IMG/VR virus record: IMGVR_UViG_3300031997_000001
Span: 1-64,000 of that record
Origin: a virus
DNA: 64,000 nucleotides
Direction: 5' to 3' (one strand)
Shown here: one piece after another, positions 1 through 9,841 of the stretch
How the letters are laid out: each line of letters begins with the position of its first letter
Numbering within the stretch: the first letter of the stretch is position 1
Notes under the pieces: generated by a model
What the model saw: the letters and a program-made list of their open reading frames with translations, nothing else
What the model was told of the DNA's origin: nothing
The model's database searches: none
Program-made: the position numbers and the translations under genes

Positions 1-1
1 A

Positions 2-115
2 CGCCTGGGCGCAGCTCTAGATGCGAAGAAGATTCCCTGGGGCCTCTGCAAGGAGACGACCCAGGTGCTCGAGCAGCTCGGCAAACTCAACCACATGTGC
101 AACTGCCTGCCATGA
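2..115 (+). CDS. C-terminal fragment of a protein cut by the window edge
   Basis: An open frame enters from the left edge and ends at TGA 113-115, giving 37 residues that end ...MCNCLP. It fits because the next gene starts 7 nt later and all following genes are packed the same way. No family can be recognised from so little sequence. Confidence 0.5.
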   Translation, partial: RLGAALDAKKIPWGLCKETTQVLEQLGKLNHMCNCLP

Positions 116-122
116 GGACTGC

Positions 123-299
123 ATGCGTACTTATGACATCTGCTACAGCAATACTAACGGTGAATATTACTGGATAACGAGTGTCGTAGCTGCCTCGCGA
201 AAAGAAGCCGACAAAGCAGGCAGGCGTATGTTAGAAAGACGCGTTGGAGAAAGAATCCTCGAATTCCATATGGATAAACTCGTTAAGGCGCGGACATGA
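123..299 (+). CDS. small hypothetical protein
   Basis: 58 residues starting MRTYDICYSN. A longer in-frame start exists upstream, but it would overlap the preceding frame, so the ATG at 123 is preferred. Its stop overlaps the next ATG (296), as expected for a co-translated phage operon. The sequence has several aromatic residues and a basic C-terminal helix (KADKAGRRMLERR-like). No known family recognised. Confidence 0.6.
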   Translation: MRTYDICYSNTNGEYYWITSVVAASRKEADKAGRRMLERRVGERILEFHMDKLVKART

Positions 300-598
300 A
301 GAAACTATTAAAAAAGCAGCTGATCTTCACTGGCAAACCCAAGCGGGGCCGACCTCCGCTTAAGTCTCTCTGGAAATGCCATACCTGCAAGAATCCGTTG
401 AACAAAGCGGATTTGGATGTCGAGCCGGGGATGAAGAAAAGCGACGTCCGCCCCAAATACACCATCGATGGATTCTGTGTCTGCCAAAGATGCTATTCCG
501 CTAGGCCCGACACTCTTCCAGCAGCCATTCGTCCCCGTCCGGACCCGAGCCCCTGGCAGGAGAATGCCGTCAAGGCGTTGGAGGACGGATGCTCATGA
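296..598 (+). CDS. zinc-ribbon-like hypothetical protein
   Basis: 100 residues. A Lys-rich N-terminus (MKKLLKKQL) contains a GRPP motif of AT-hook type at about residues 18-21, followed by two Cys pairs (CHTC about residue 29, and CVCQRC about residue 62) that could hold one zinc ion. AT-hook plus zinc knuckle suggests nucleic-acid binding, but this is inference. Overlaps both neighbours by 4 nt. Confidence 0.65.
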   Translation: MKKLLKKQLIFTGKPKRGRPPLKSLWKCHTCKNPLNKADLDVEPGMKKSDVRPKYTIDGFCVCQRCYSARPDTLPAAIRPRPDPSPWQENAVKALEDGCS

Positions 599-801
599 AA
601 AGAATGCGCCACGTGCGCGTCTACCGGGTGGTCTCCATGATAGAGATGGACACCATGGCCACCAGCGATAACGAGGCGTGCCAAATCGGCCTCGATATTG
701 CTGTGAAACCGGAGACAGCCTTTCGGCGGCCTAATTGCAAATTCGTCGCGGTCGCAGGGCTCACCCGCGAGCGGATCATCAAGCCCAGGGAGACTTCATG
801 A
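595..801 (+). CDS. small hypothetical protein
   Basis: 68 residues. The ATG at 595 overlaps the upstream TGA; an ATG at 589 is an alternative. The protein begins with several basic residues and shows no membrane segment. Ends by overlapping the next lipoprotein start (798). Confidence 0.5.
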   Translation: MKRMRHVRVYRVVSMIEMDTMATSDNEACQIGLDIAVKPETAFRRPNCKFVAVAGLTRERIIKPRETS

Positions 802-1241
802 AAAAGGCATTGCTCCTATTGGCGCTGTTGGCGTCCTGTGGCGAGGGTAAGCCGCCGCAGCCCGCAGCGATTCCGCCACCTCCCGTTTCCGTCATAGAAG
901 CACGTTCTCCAGCAGAGCTCGAGGTCGAGAGTGCGAAGCTGAAGAGAGACATGCAAGCCCTTCGCGACGCGCTCGCAGAGAAGCAGGATCAGCTGAACGA
1001 AGAGAGGCAGACGCTGGCAAACCTGCGGAACATGTACGCGGAGCTCCAGAAAACCCAGCACCCAGTCGGGATCGCCATCGGCAAATGGTTCCAGACGCAC
1101 GACGCCGATCATAAGGCCATGCACGATTGGATGTCCCGCATGGAAGCCGCCTTGGAACGACGGGCACGTGATGAATCGGCGCGAGAGGCCAAGAAGGCAT
1201 TGGACAACATGAAGAAGGTCATCGACCTTTTTAATGACTAG
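798..1241 (+). CDS. lipoprotein with coiled coil
   Basis: 147 residues. The start at 798 gives a classical lipoprotein signal: MKK, a Leu/Ala hydrophobic stretch and the lipobox LLASC at residues 8-12. A proline-rich stretch follows, then a long charged coiled coil (about residues 45-90) and a second helical region. In phages such proteins can be outer-membrane spanin-like or superinfection-exclusion lipoproteins; no motif decides this. It implies a host with lipoprotein sorting, probably diderm. Confidence 0.75.
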   Translation: MKKALLLLALLASCGEGKPPQPAAIPPPPVSVIEARSPAELEVESAKLKRDMQALRDALAEKQDQLNEERQTLANLRNMYAELQKTQHPVGIAIGKWFQTHDADHKAMHDWMSRMEAALERRARDESAREAKKALDNMKKVIDLFND

Positions 1242-1258
1242 TATTCAAGGAGACGACT

Positions 1259-1576
1259 ATGCGCAGATCCCTGCAAGTCATCCCAAAGCCCGGTGAGAAC
1301 CTGTATGGCAAGATGATTGCCAAGGAGATCGCATTGTCCGATGCGGAGAGGGGTACGTTCTTCCGTTCCGGGCACAAGCGGCACAATCGCGCCAAGTGGT
1401 CGCACAAGACGTACAGGGGCTGGATCACGCTGGAACGTTCTGCCGGCGGGGTCGTGACCGCGGAGATCCAGTGCCTTGCCGAAAGGCACCAATGGCAGAT
1501 CATGCAGGCGTTCATCGGCTGGATCGACCGGCATTTCGGCAATATGATCGTCGGAATTAATATTCAATACCCATAG
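1259..1576 (+). CDS. hypothetical basic protein
   Basis: 105 residues after an AAGGAG ribosome site at 1247. N-terminal half is Lys/Arg-rich (GHKRHNRAKWSHK around residue 38-50), and the C-terminal half is a compact alpha/beta region with Trp and Ile. No signal peptide and no recognised family. Confidence 0.65.
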   Translation: MRRSLQVIPKPGENLYGKMIAKEIALSDAERGTFFRSGHKRHNRAKWSHKTYRGWITLERSAGGVVTAEIQCLAERHQWQIMQAFIGWIDRHFGNMIVGINIQYP

Positions 1577-1587
1577 GAGGAAGACTC

Positions 1588-1845
1588 ATGGACCGCGCGG
1601 AACTCACTGCTATCCTGGCCGGTCTTTTCTCTCTCCGCCGGCCTGGGAGCGTCAACAAGATGGTCGACAAGGACATAGATACCTGCGTCGGCGAGGCTAT
1701 GCGCATCATTGACCGGGTGGACGAGTTCCTCAGGCTATCTCCCGAGGATCTGGCGAAGCGCCTTGCTGGAAAGTCCCATGAGGCCATCGGCAAGGATAAT
1801 ACGAACATGAAAATCCCCGAAGGGGCCATAGACGACGCACCGTAG
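1588..1845 (+). CDS. small helical hypothetical protein
   Basis: 85 residues with a strong AGGAGGA site just upstream. Predicted mostly helical by eye, acidic, no Cys and no membrane segment. Last gene before a short hairpin at 1914-1930, so it probably closes the first transcription unit. Confidence 0.65.
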   Translation: MDRAELTAILAGLFSLRRPGSVNKMVDKDIDTCVGEAMRIIDRVDEFLRLSPEDLAKRLAGKSHEAIGKDNTNMKIPEGAIDDAP

Positions 1846-1913
1846 GTATTCCCGCAAACGCTCATCACGCCGCTGGCACTCAAATATTCAGCAGTATCTG
1901 AAACACGTCAGGA

Positions 1914-1930
1914 AGCCCTCCGGGAGGGCT
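1914..1930 (+). terminator. short hairpin, possible weak terminator
   Basis: AGCCCTC-CGG-GAGGGCT is a perfect 7-bp stem in the 118-nt gap between 1845 and 1964. There is no clear T-run, so termination is uncertain. Confidence 0.35.
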
Positions 1931-1963
1931 ATAGTCCCTCGTCTAATACTGGAAGGGGTACCC

Positions 1964-3591
<1,628 letters not shown>

Positions 3592-3636
3592 ATCTCCAGA
3601 GGCAAAGATCAATAGGATCTTGCCAAGGAGACGAAG

Positions 3637-4368
3637 ATGCTGGACATTACCATCACCCGTAATTTCCCGATCATCAACGATTATGTCATAATGCCGGACT
3701 ACGGGCCAAGCAAGATCCCCCTGCACGTGGCCGAGGCGATTCCGGGCATCTTCTTCAAGAACCTTACGAACGTAACCCGGGCAAGCGCTATCCGGCGCAG
3801 CCAGGCATTCCTGGAGACGGCTCCGGGATACACTGAATGCTGTGAGCTCATTCCGGCGAATGACATTTCCGAGATCTTGAAGGAGCATACTCCGCCTTAT
3901 CCGCCGCGTGAAGACGTTCCGCCATACGATCCTGGGTATACTCCTACGCCGTACGATCCTGATGATCCCTACACGCCGCCAGGTCCTTGCGACACTCCGC
4001 GGTGCCCGAAGGGCGTCCTGACGGTCGTTTGGGACATGCCTTTCTTCGGCGGTACTACTCCATGCGACTGCATGGGCGCCAGCGGCGGTACGGCACTGGC
4101 GACGCTCGAGCCGACGGGAGACTGTTCCTACTTTGGTTACGTCAACGTGGGTGGGACCCCGGGCCTGGTCAGGGCTACGATCTACTGGGATAGTCAGCTG
4201 TGCGTCTGGGTCTTGGTAATCGAATGCCTCAAGAACCGCATGCAGAACTGGGACGTTATCTGGACTGGCTGGGCCTACCCTGGTCCGACGGGAACCTACT
4301 GGCAGGCTGGCCTGCACTGCGCTGACATGGCTTATCTGGACCACATTGATGTCGGTAATCCAGTCTAG
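3637..4368 (+). CDS. hypothetical protein with proline/tyrosine-rich linker
   Basis: 243 residues after an AAGGAG site. Residues 1-80 form one region; residues about 83-115 are a Pro/Tyr/Asp-rich linker (PPYPP, YDPGYTPTPYDPDDPY); the C-terminal 120 residues are rich in Cys, Gly and Trp and could be a beta-sandwich binding domain. The layout resembles accessory virion or tail-spike-like proteins, but no family was recognised. Confidence 0.7.
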   Translation: MLDITITRNFPIINDYVIMPDYGPSKIPLHVAEAIPGIFFKNLTNVTRASAIRRSQAFLETAPGYTECCELIPANDISEILKEHTPPYPPREDVPPYDPGYTPTPYDPDDPYTPPGPCDTPRCPKGVLTVVWDMPFFGGTTPCDCMGASGGTALATLEPTGDCSYFGYVNVGGTPGLVRATIYWDSQLCVWVLVIECLKNRMQNWDVIWTGWAYPGPTGTYWQAGLHCADMAYLDHIDVGNPV

Positions 4369-4376
4369 GAGGTAGC

Positions 4377-4898
4377 ATGAAGACGCTTGCGATCCTGACA
4401 CTATGTGCGTTGCCATTCATATCCGTCGGCTGCAGGTCGATCTCGATCGATCCGGAAGTGGCTGAGGAGGCCATCCTCCAGATCTCCTCGAATACGATGA
4501 ACGTCGGCCTGATGCTGCTGTCCAAGGACCAGGCCAGCTGGGAGAAGACGAAGCAGGCCAGCAACATCGCCCAGGATGTGATTGGTACGGCCATTCTTCC
4601 ATTCATCGCTGGGACGCCGCTTGACAAACTGACTGTGGCCGCGGTCAACGAGGCGGTTCTCAAGCTTGGTGACAAGATCGATCCGACTCTCAAGGCCATT
4701 ATCCAGCTAGCCGTCAGTGAGGTAACGCACCTGGTCCAGTTCCCGCCCAACCCGACGGATAAGCTGACGTCGGACCAGCGGATGATGCTCATGTCCCTGT
4801 TCCAGGGCATCAATGACGGGATCAAGCGGTTCCTGATGTGGAGCGGGCCTACGTCGAAGATTGTACCGAAGACTCTCAATAAGATCGACTTGAGGTAA
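4377..4898 (+). CDS. lipoprotein, hypothetical
   Basis: 173 residues. The signal peptide MKTLAILTLCALPF ends in the lipobox ISVGC (Cys 19). The mature part is helical and amphipathic with no recognised domain. AGGAGG ribosome site overlaps the end of the upstream gene. Second lipoprotein in the window. Confidence 0.75.
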   Translation: MKTLAILTLCALPFISVGCRSISIDPEVAEEAILQISSNTMNVGLMLLSKDQASWEKTKQASNIAQDVIGTAILPFIAGTPLDKLTVAAVNEAVLKLGDKIDPTLKAIIQLAVSEVTHLVQFPPNPTDKLTSDQRMMLMSLFQGINDGIKRFLMWSGPTSKIVPKTLNKIDLR

Positions 4899-4900
4899 TC

Positions 4901-5428
4901 ATGCCAGTCCCGCAGATTCCGACCAGCATCTCGAACATGGTAGATCTCGTTACCTACCTGAACGAGTTCTATGCCAGCCTGGCTACTGGAGATGCCGTAC
5001 CAGCAGTTGGCGCATGGGAGGTGCTCTACACACGGAAGGTGGCGGCGACCACCGCCAGCGACGGCGCCTACGTTGACACGGGGATCGTCTATGATCCCGC
5101 GTACGAGTATCTCACCCTGAATAGACTTGTCACGGCTGCCACTCCCGACCCTACGGTGGCGGCCTCCATCACGTCGTTTTACATCGCCCCGAATGTCTAC
5201 GGGACCTACAAGCCCGATGGTGTGAACACCCTGGCCGTGACAGCCGGGCTCCTGAATGTGATGATCCTGTCCCAGCAGGATTTCGCCTCCTTGCAGGCTG
5301 CGGCGGTGTGGGGGACGGCGGGCGCGGAAATGGAAATCGACGCGGCCGGGAAATTCTACACGAAGTGGACGCAGGACATGACGAAAGACGGCCACTTCTG
5401 CATCGCCCGTCGTCGCCGTTATGGCTAA
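4901..5428 (+). CDS. hypothetical protein, possibly virion-associated
   Basis: 175 residues starting two nt after the lipoprotein stop. Composition is Ala/Thr/Val/Tyr-rich with a beta-strand look, as in phage decoration or baseplate accessory proteins. Ends in the basic tail RRRRYG. Followed at once by a strong terminator. Confidence 0.65.
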   Translation: MPVPQIPTSISNMVDLVTYLNEFYASLATGDAVPAVGAWEVLYTRKVAATTASDGAYVDTGIVYDPAYEYLTLNRLVTAATPDPTVAASITSFYIAPNVYGTYKPDGVNTLAVTAGLLNVMILSQQDFASLQAAAVWGTAGAEMEIDAAGKFYTKWTQDMTKDGHFCIARRRRYG

Positions 5429-5434
5429 ATACAA

Positions 5435-5467
5435 AACGACCCCGTTGGTTATCCCGACGGGGTCGTT
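5435..5467 (+). terminator. strong hairpin terminator, copy 1
   Basis: AACGACCCCGT pairs perfectly with ACGGGGTCGTT across an 11-nt loop. A near-identical copy lies at 6751-6781, so the same element brackets the nicotinate phosphoribosyltransferase gene. Confidence 0.75.
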
Positions 5468-5485
5468 CCATATCCGGCCAAATAG

Positions 5486-5514
5486 TTGACCACCTGGTGC
5501 TCCTGTAGTATAAT
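5486..5514 (+). promoter_or_regulatory. sigma70-type promoter
   Basis: TTGACC (5486-5491), exactly 17 nt, then TATAAT (5509-5514). It lies just after a terminator and 28 nt before the next start, so the gene is probably transcribed alone. Confidence 0.85.
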
Positions 5515-5541
5515 GTGTATGGAATCATCATGGAGGCAGAG

Positions 5542-6744
5542 ATGATCATCAAATCGATGCTCGATGACGACCTCTACAAGTTCACGATGCAACAGGCGGT
5601 CCTGGAGCTCTATCCTGACGCCATCGCCACGTACACCTTCACGAACAGAGGTACCCAGAGGTTCGATGGCGTTCTCGGCGGAGATTTCCTGAATGCACTC
5701 AGGTTTGAGATCTCCGAGATGGAGAATCTCAAAGTGACCCAGGCGGAAATCAACGCGCTCTCGCAGTCCTTTTTCAAGCCCTGGTACAAGTACTTCCTGG
5801 CATCCTACAGATACAATCCCAGTGAGGTCGTTGTCCATTTGACGGAGCCGGACAACAACCTGAGCGTCATGATAAAGGGCCGCTGGTGGTCTACTATCCT
5901 CTGGGAGGTCAAGCTCCTGGCCATCATTAGCGAGCTCTATTTCCGAATGATCGATACGAAATGGAACATGGACGTGCAGGAATATAGGATCGAGCAGAAG
6001 CGGCAACAGCTCAGTAACCATGGTTGCCTGTTTGCGGACTTCGGCACGAGGCGCAGGCGGAGCTTTGAGGCGCAGCGGACCGTTGTTGAGGGCCTCGTTG
6101 GCAGGTCCGGCTTCGTCGGCACGAGCAACGTCTACCTGGCCCAGAAATATAATGCAAGGGCGGTCGGTACCATGGCCCATGAGTGGATCATGGCCCATAG
6201 CGTCCTGCAAGGCCTTCGCAATGCCAATAGGTTCGCCATGGATGCATGGACCAAGGTCTACCGCGGCAGCCTGGGCATCGCGCTGACGGACACTTACGGG
6301 ACTGACGCGTTCTTCAAGGATTTCGATATTTATCTGGCGAAGCTATTTGACGGCGTAAGGCAGGACAGCGGCGACCCGTTCGCTTTCATCGATAAGGTGG
6401 TCCAGCACTATAATCTGCTCGGAATTGATCCGATGACGAAGACCATCGTGTTCAGTGACAGCCTAAATCCGGAACTTGCCTGCCGTATCGCTGCTGCCTG
6501 CAAGGGTAAGATTCGATGTTCTTTCGGGATCGGCACCAATTTCACCAATGACTTCGGGGGGAGCCCCGCGCTCAATATGGTCATTAAGATGCGCGGGATG
6601 AACAATGCCCCCGTTTGCAAATTGAGCGATGACCCGAGCAAGGCAACGGGAGACAGTGATGCCATCCGGGTGGCAAAATGGACGTTCCAAAACGCGCCAC
6701 TCGGGGGTGGATGTGGCGCGGGAAGCTTTGGCCAGATTGCTTAA
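5542..6744 (+). CDS. pncB: nicotinate phosphoribosyltransferase (NAPRTase)
   Basis: 400 residues from the ATG at 5542, chosen because GGAGG sits 5 nt upstream; an upstream ATG at 5530 and a GTG are less likely. Family motifs in order: DDDLYKFTMQQAVL, YTFTNRG, FGTRRRRSFEAQ, GTSNVYLAQK, GTMAHEW, a conserved QDSGDP, VFSDSL and FGIGTNFTNDFGG. It makes nicotinate mononucleotide from nicotinate and PRPP (Preiss-Handler NAD+ salvage, cytosolic). Motifs favour bacterial PncB over nicotinamide phosphoribosyltransferase, but substrate choice should be tested. It has its own promoter and flanking terminators, which suggests independent, probably strong expression. A nicotinamidase-like gene at 34734 could feed it. 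Confidence 0.9.
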   Translation: MIIKSMLDDDLYKFTMQQAVLELYPDAIATYTFTNRGTQRFDGVLGGDFLNALRFEISEMENLKVTQAEINALSQSFFKPWYKYFLASYRYNPSEVVVHLTEPDNNLSVMIKGRWWSTILWEVKLLAIISELYFRMIDTKWNMDVQEYRIEQKRQQLSNHGCLFADFGTRRRRSFEAQRTVVEGLVGRSGFVGTSNVYLAQKYNARAVGTMAHEWIMAHSVLQGLRNANRFAMDAWTKVYRGSLGIALTDTYGTDAFFKDFDIYLAKLFDGVRQDSGDPFAFIDKVVQHYNLLGIDPMTKTIVFSDSLNPELACRIAAACKGKIRCSFGIGTNFTNDFGGSPALNMVIKMRGMNNAPVCKLSDDPSKATGDSDAIRVAKWTFQNAPLGGGCGAGSFGQIA

Positions 6745-6750
6745 TACAAA

Positions 6751-6781
6751 ACGACCCCGCCGGTCATCCCGACGGGGTCGT
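6751..6781. terminator. hairpin terminator, copy 2, between convergent genes
   Basis: ACGACCCCG pairs with CGGGGTCGT. The flanks (AATACAAA before, CCCATATCCGG after) match copy 1 as well, so the element was duplicated. It lies between the + NAPRTase and - HNH genes and can serve both. Confidence 0.75.
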
Positions 6782-6796
6782 CCCATATCCGGGCAC

Positions 6797-7408
6797 CTAT
6801 TCCTCGAGAGCGACTTCCCAGTAAGCTTTCGAGATAAACTGGTCCCAGGAGATCTTGCGCCCGCCCTTGGGCAGGTGCGAGAGGGCGACCCAGCTGGGCT
6901 TCTTGGGCTGCTTCCTGAGCACCATCTTGGCTCCCTGGGGAGTCCTGTCAGCCTTCCTGGCATTGCACTTGAGACAGGCCAGGACGCAGTTCGTCCACTC
7001 GCTTATTCCGCCCTTGGACTTGGGCAGAACGTGGTCGATCGTCAGCTCTTCTGGCCCAGGCTGGGCGTTGCAGTACTGACAGGTGTACTTGTCCCTTTTG
7101 AAGACGTTCCGCCTGGAGAACACCACTGCGCGCTCGCCCTGCCCGCCATATCCATTGAGCCGGATGACCTCGGGCACGATTAGGCTGAGCCGGGGAGTCC
7201 GGATCACGACGCCTTCCATGGCTTCCCTGGCCTTGGATACGTCGATCCAGGTCAGGAGGTTGTGCTCCTCATAGGTCGCCGGATCGATGATGACGGCATG
7301 GCCCTTCATGACCAGAGCGAATGCGTTATGCACCGGCGTGGTCTGGATGGCTTGCCAGTTCTTGTTCAGGACCAGCACGGGCTGGTTGAGCGCTGCGACG
7401 GCTGTCAT
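6797..7408 (-). CDS. HNH endonuclease
   Basis: 203 residues. The C-terminal half has a zinc-binding HNH core: CQYCNAQ, then LTIDHVLPKSKGG, TNCVLAC and CLKCNARK, which gives the two CxxC knuckles and the catalytic His with downstream Asn and His-like positions. The N-terminal 100 residues match the stand-alone bacterial HNH protein type (LNKNWQAI, RRNVFKRD). Could be a free-standing homing nuclease or a DNA-processing enzyme; context does not decide. Confidence 0.88.
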   Translation of the reverse strand: MTAVAALNQPVLVLNKNWQAIQTTPVHNAFALVMKGHAVIIDPATYEEHNLLTWIDVSKAREAMEGVVIRTPRLSLIVPEVIRLNGYGGQGERAVVFSRRNVFKRDKYTCQYCNAQPGPEELTIDHVLPKSKGGISEWTNCVLACLKCNARKADRTPQGAKMVLRKQPKKPSWVALSHLPKGGRKISWDQFISKAYWEVALEE

Positions 7409-7411
7409 AAG

Positions 7412-7603
7412 TCACCTCAAAAGCCCAGAACGAGTAAGCGAGGTCGGGTGGCACTTGCACTTGCAGTTCAACGAATAACACCCCGTATGCCTATTCTCCC
7501 TGCAACTATTGCTGATTCCATCCTTCATCTGATGGTATCGGTAATGCCGCTGCGAATTTGGACGATCGTGATGAGATTCGCGACGGACCGTGGTGTCTTT
7601 CAC
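7412..7603 (-). CDS. small cysteine-rich protein
   Basis: 63 residues with GTG start at 7603 overlapping the upstream TGA (GTGA). The C-terminal part has CRENRHTGCYSLNCKCKCH, five Cys plus His in 19 residues, likely a zinc knuckle. An internal ATG at 7528 is an alternative start. Unknown function. Confidence 0.5.
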   Translation of the reverse strand: MKDTTVRRESHHDRPNSQRHYRYHQMKDGISNSCRENRHTGCYSLNCKCKCHPTSLTRSGLLR

Positions 7604-8238
7604 TTTACGGGTTCCCATTCTCCAGCGCTTTCTGACTGGACCCAAGACATGTGGTGGACGGCCACCGGAAATTTTACCCAGACGATGCCGGCATCTTTCT
7701 CTGGCCAGTTATCGACAGTCCGGCGGAAGAAATAATAATCTCCCATATAGTCGCGTTCAGGAATCTGCTCACAGGTCCATTGGCTCAATCGCTCCTGTAC
7801 GTTGGGGAGCACGACTGTCTGCGTCCCGACTTCCCCCTCCCTGAGGACCTTTTCCTTCCAGATGACCCCTACCGACCTATGATACATTTGGAAGATGAGC
7901 ACCTTTCCAGGATTCTCTACGGCGAATTGTCGCATGACGGCCAAGCACCCCGCTACGTATTCATCGTCATCATCCATGAATGCGAGCATGTCCTTGGTGG
8001 CCGTGCGCATCCCGAAGTCGCGCTGGGCGTTCCCGAAGCAGTGAGTCGGACCATGCTCGAGGTACTTGACGTCCATGAACGGCTGGAAGCGCTTGCAGAT
8101 CTCCGCCGCGATAGGTTGTGGTCCATCCCCCACGACGATCACCTCATCGCCTTCCTGGAATCCAGCAAGCTGGATGCTCCGGAGCGTACGGGCCAGAGTC
8201 TTCCGGCCGCAAGTGGGAATGATGATCGAGAAGTTCAA
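7600..8238 (-). CDS. family 2 glycosyltransferase
   Basis: 212 residues from a TTG start at 8238, chosen because TTGGAGG lies just upstream and because the paralogue at 21066 starts at the same point. GT-A fold: SIIIPTCGRKTLARTL, VVGDGPQP and the metal-binding MDDDDEY. Very similar along its full length to the + strand gene at 21066-21707 (shared NPGKVL.FQMYHRSVG, GTQTVVLPN and ERDYMGD blocks). Likely transfers a sugar in surface-polymer modification; donor unknown. Confidence 0.88.
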   Translation of the reverse strand: MNFSIIIPTCGRKTLARTLRSIQLAGFQEGDEVIVVGDGPQPIAAEICKRFQPFMDVKYLEHGPTHCFGNAQRDFGMRTATKDMLAFMDDDDEYVAGCLAVMRQFAVENPGKVLIFQMYHRSVGVIWKEKVLREGEVGTQTVVLPNVQERLSQWTCEQIPERDYMGDYYFFRRTVDNWPEKDAGIVWVKFPVAVHHMSWVQSESAGEWEPVK

Positions 8239-8363
8239 ATGAGGCCTCCAAGAGGGTCGGCTGCTTAGGCTCTTACGCCCCGGGTCTGCCCTATCCATCT
8301 CCCCCGTTGAGGATGCACTGATACTGGCAGATCACCGTCTCGCAGCCCACCTCCTAGAAGGTC

Positions 8364-8438
8364 TGGTACCCCCGGGAGGACTTGCACCTCCACTCCCAGC
8401 TTCGAAGGCTGGTGCGCTATCTTTTACGCTACGGGGGC
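8364..8438 (-). tRNA. tRNA-Arg (TCG)
   Basis: Acceptor GCCCCCG/CGGGGGT, anticodon arm CCAGC-CTTCGAA-GCTGG. T-loop TGCAAGT has G at position 55. CCA encoded. Confidence 0.92.
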
Positions 8439-8512
8439 TGGTGTCCCCGCCAGGGGTCGCGCCTGGCCTTCCAGCTTCGGAGACTGGCGTGCATCTGCTA
8501 CACCACGGGGAC
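8439..8512 (-). tRNA. tRNA-Arg (CCG)
   Basis: Acceptor GTCCCCG/CGGGGAC, anticodon loop CTCCGAA. T-loop CGCGACC (G55). CCA encoded and directly abutting the next tRNA. Confidence 0.9.
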
Positions 8513-8543
8513 TCAAAAATACGTTGGTTTGAAAGGAACCCCA

Positions 8544-8993
8544 ATGTTAGAAGCCAAGCAAGTCTGGTCGCTCTCCGTCGTGGCGTCATTTCCTGGCTAT
8601 GCATCCCGCGGCTTCTGCGTCATCAAGGACTTCAACGACCCGCCCAAGTTCATCGATCCGGTGACCGGCGAGGAGAGGGACTATAGGTTTATTGGCGCCA
8701 ATCGGCCCGATTTCAGCGCCTTCAAGAACGTCCAATCCTTCAGGTATCTTCTGGCGGCCCTGGGGTATTCCGCCACCTCGTGGAGATATGTCAACATTTC
8801 CAGCCTCGTCTTCAGGTTCTCCGCAACTGTTACGAATGGCGGAGTTTACGAGCTCGGCATCAACGGGGACAGCGACCACCCTTATCCCCAGATCGTCGGT
8901 GCCAGCCTCGCCGACTTCCTGAAGATCAACGCCGCCCTCCGGAGCGACCACGATTACAACGATCTGTTCACCCAGATCGCTGGCTGGCTCTAG
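8544..8993 (+). CDS. hypothetical protein
   Basis: 149 residues from the ATG at 8544, chosen because the frame upstream runs through two tRNAs and AAAGGA precedes this ATG. Mixed alpha/beta, with FRFSATVTNGGVYELG in a strand-rich middle. No family recognised. One of few + strand genes in the RNA island; its 3' end overlaps the convergent neighbour by 26 nt. Confidence 0.65.
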   Translation: MLEAKQVWSLSVVASFPGYASRGFCVIKDFNDPPKFIDPVTGEERDYRFIGANRPDFSAFKNVQSFRYLLAALGYSATSWRYVNISSLVFRFSATVTNGGVYELGINGDSDHPYPQIVGASLADFLKINAALRSDHDYNDLFTQIAGWL

Positions 8994-9345
8994 GGCGTGA
9001 GTGAGGACAATCCTTGCAGGTTTGTTTGACCTGCTCGTCCGTCTTGTCAGTCTTCTCGCCTATCTCAAGCCTGCTTGTCTTCAGGTTGACAGCCCTTTTG
9101 TCGTATTCGCAGCAGATCTCACATAGCATCTCGTTATTGAAGAGTGGGCACGGCCAGTGTTTTTGTTCGGCCTCCGTGGGTCCCTCGCAAGTGCACCAGG
9201 CGCACCATTTGGGTGGCATCTTTTTCTTCCGTTCTTCTATCTCACATTCTATGCCGAACGTGCAGGCCATACACTCATTTCGGAGATCACCCCCGAAGCA
9301 GGATGGCCTGGGATCTATCACGGAAGAACCTTTCTCACGACCCAT
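8968..9345 (-). CDS. cysteine-rich hypothetical protein
   Basis: 125 residues with 14 or more Cys, in groups CMAC, CAWCTCEGP, CPLF, CEICCEYD and CKDCPH. Several zinc ions are likely. The start overlaps the upstream gene by 28 nt; a later ATG at the CMAC segment is possible. Confidence 0.55.
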   Translation of the reverse strand: MGREKGSSVIDPRPSCFGGDLRNECMACTFGIECEIEERKKKMPPKWCAWCTCEGPTEAEQKHWPCPLFNNEMLCEICCEYDKRAVNLKTSRLEIGEKTDKTDEQVKQTCKDCPHSRPRASQRSG

Positions 9346-9545
9346 TTGCCGCCGATGGCCTTGGAGGCTTTCCGCCGGATTCCAATAGTGGCAATCTTGA
9401 AGCTGGACCCGTTTCGTATTACCACGCCGATCAGGTCCTTATCTGTCATTTGGACGACAGTGCCGTCTTCGGGATTGTTATTCTTGAGGAGAGTGCCAGC
9501 CCAGGCCCAGGTCCCATCGCTCAGCTTGAGACAGTTGTTTTTCAC
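9318..9545 (-). CDS. small hypothetical protein
   Basis: 75 residues, beta-rich by eye with an SH3-like feel (VVQMTDKDLIGVVIRNGSSFKIATI). The ATG at 9545 overlaps the upstream stop. Function unknown. Confidence 0.6.
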   Translation of the reverse strand: MKNNCLKLSDGTWAWAGTLLKNNNPEDGTVVQMTDKDLIGVVIRNGSSFKIATIGIRRKASKAIGGKWVVRKVLP

Positions 9546-9841
9546 TGCGGAGGCTCCTCATCCTCTATCTCTACTTCGAGCTTCGTGGCTGAGACCTGGA
9601 AATGAGCCCAAGCCTCAAGTACGAATAGCGTGTCGCAGCAGACTGCTTCCTTGGGGCTGGCCCGTTCCATGTCGGCGGGCCTATCTTTCTGGTCCTGGCT
9701 CAGAAGATCATCTAACTTCGCACCGACAACGCGCTCGGTCCATTCCAGGCGCTTCTGACATTTCGGGCAGACGAGGCGGTGGACGCCGCTCACGCCGATC
9801 ATGACGCCATCCTCGGCTAGGACCGGCTTTTCATCTGCCAC
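9542..9841 (-). CDS. hypothetical protein with one CxxC pair
   Basis: About 99 residues from GTG 9841, chosen for its GGAGGA site. Contains CPKCQKRLEW and a later CC pair, then an acidic tail (EVEIEDEEPPQ). Probably binds zinc. Unknown role. Confidence 0.55.
   Translation of the reverse strand: MADEKPVLAEDGVMIGVSGVHRLVCPKCQKRLEWTERVVGAKLDDLLSQDQKDRPADMERASPKEAVCCDTLFVLEAWAHFQVSATKLEVEIEDEEPPQ

Noticed and set aside
8291-8350. Possible 19-residue Cys-containing peptide with AGGAGG near its GTG
   Set aside because: The ribosome site touches the start codon with no spacing; not enough support.
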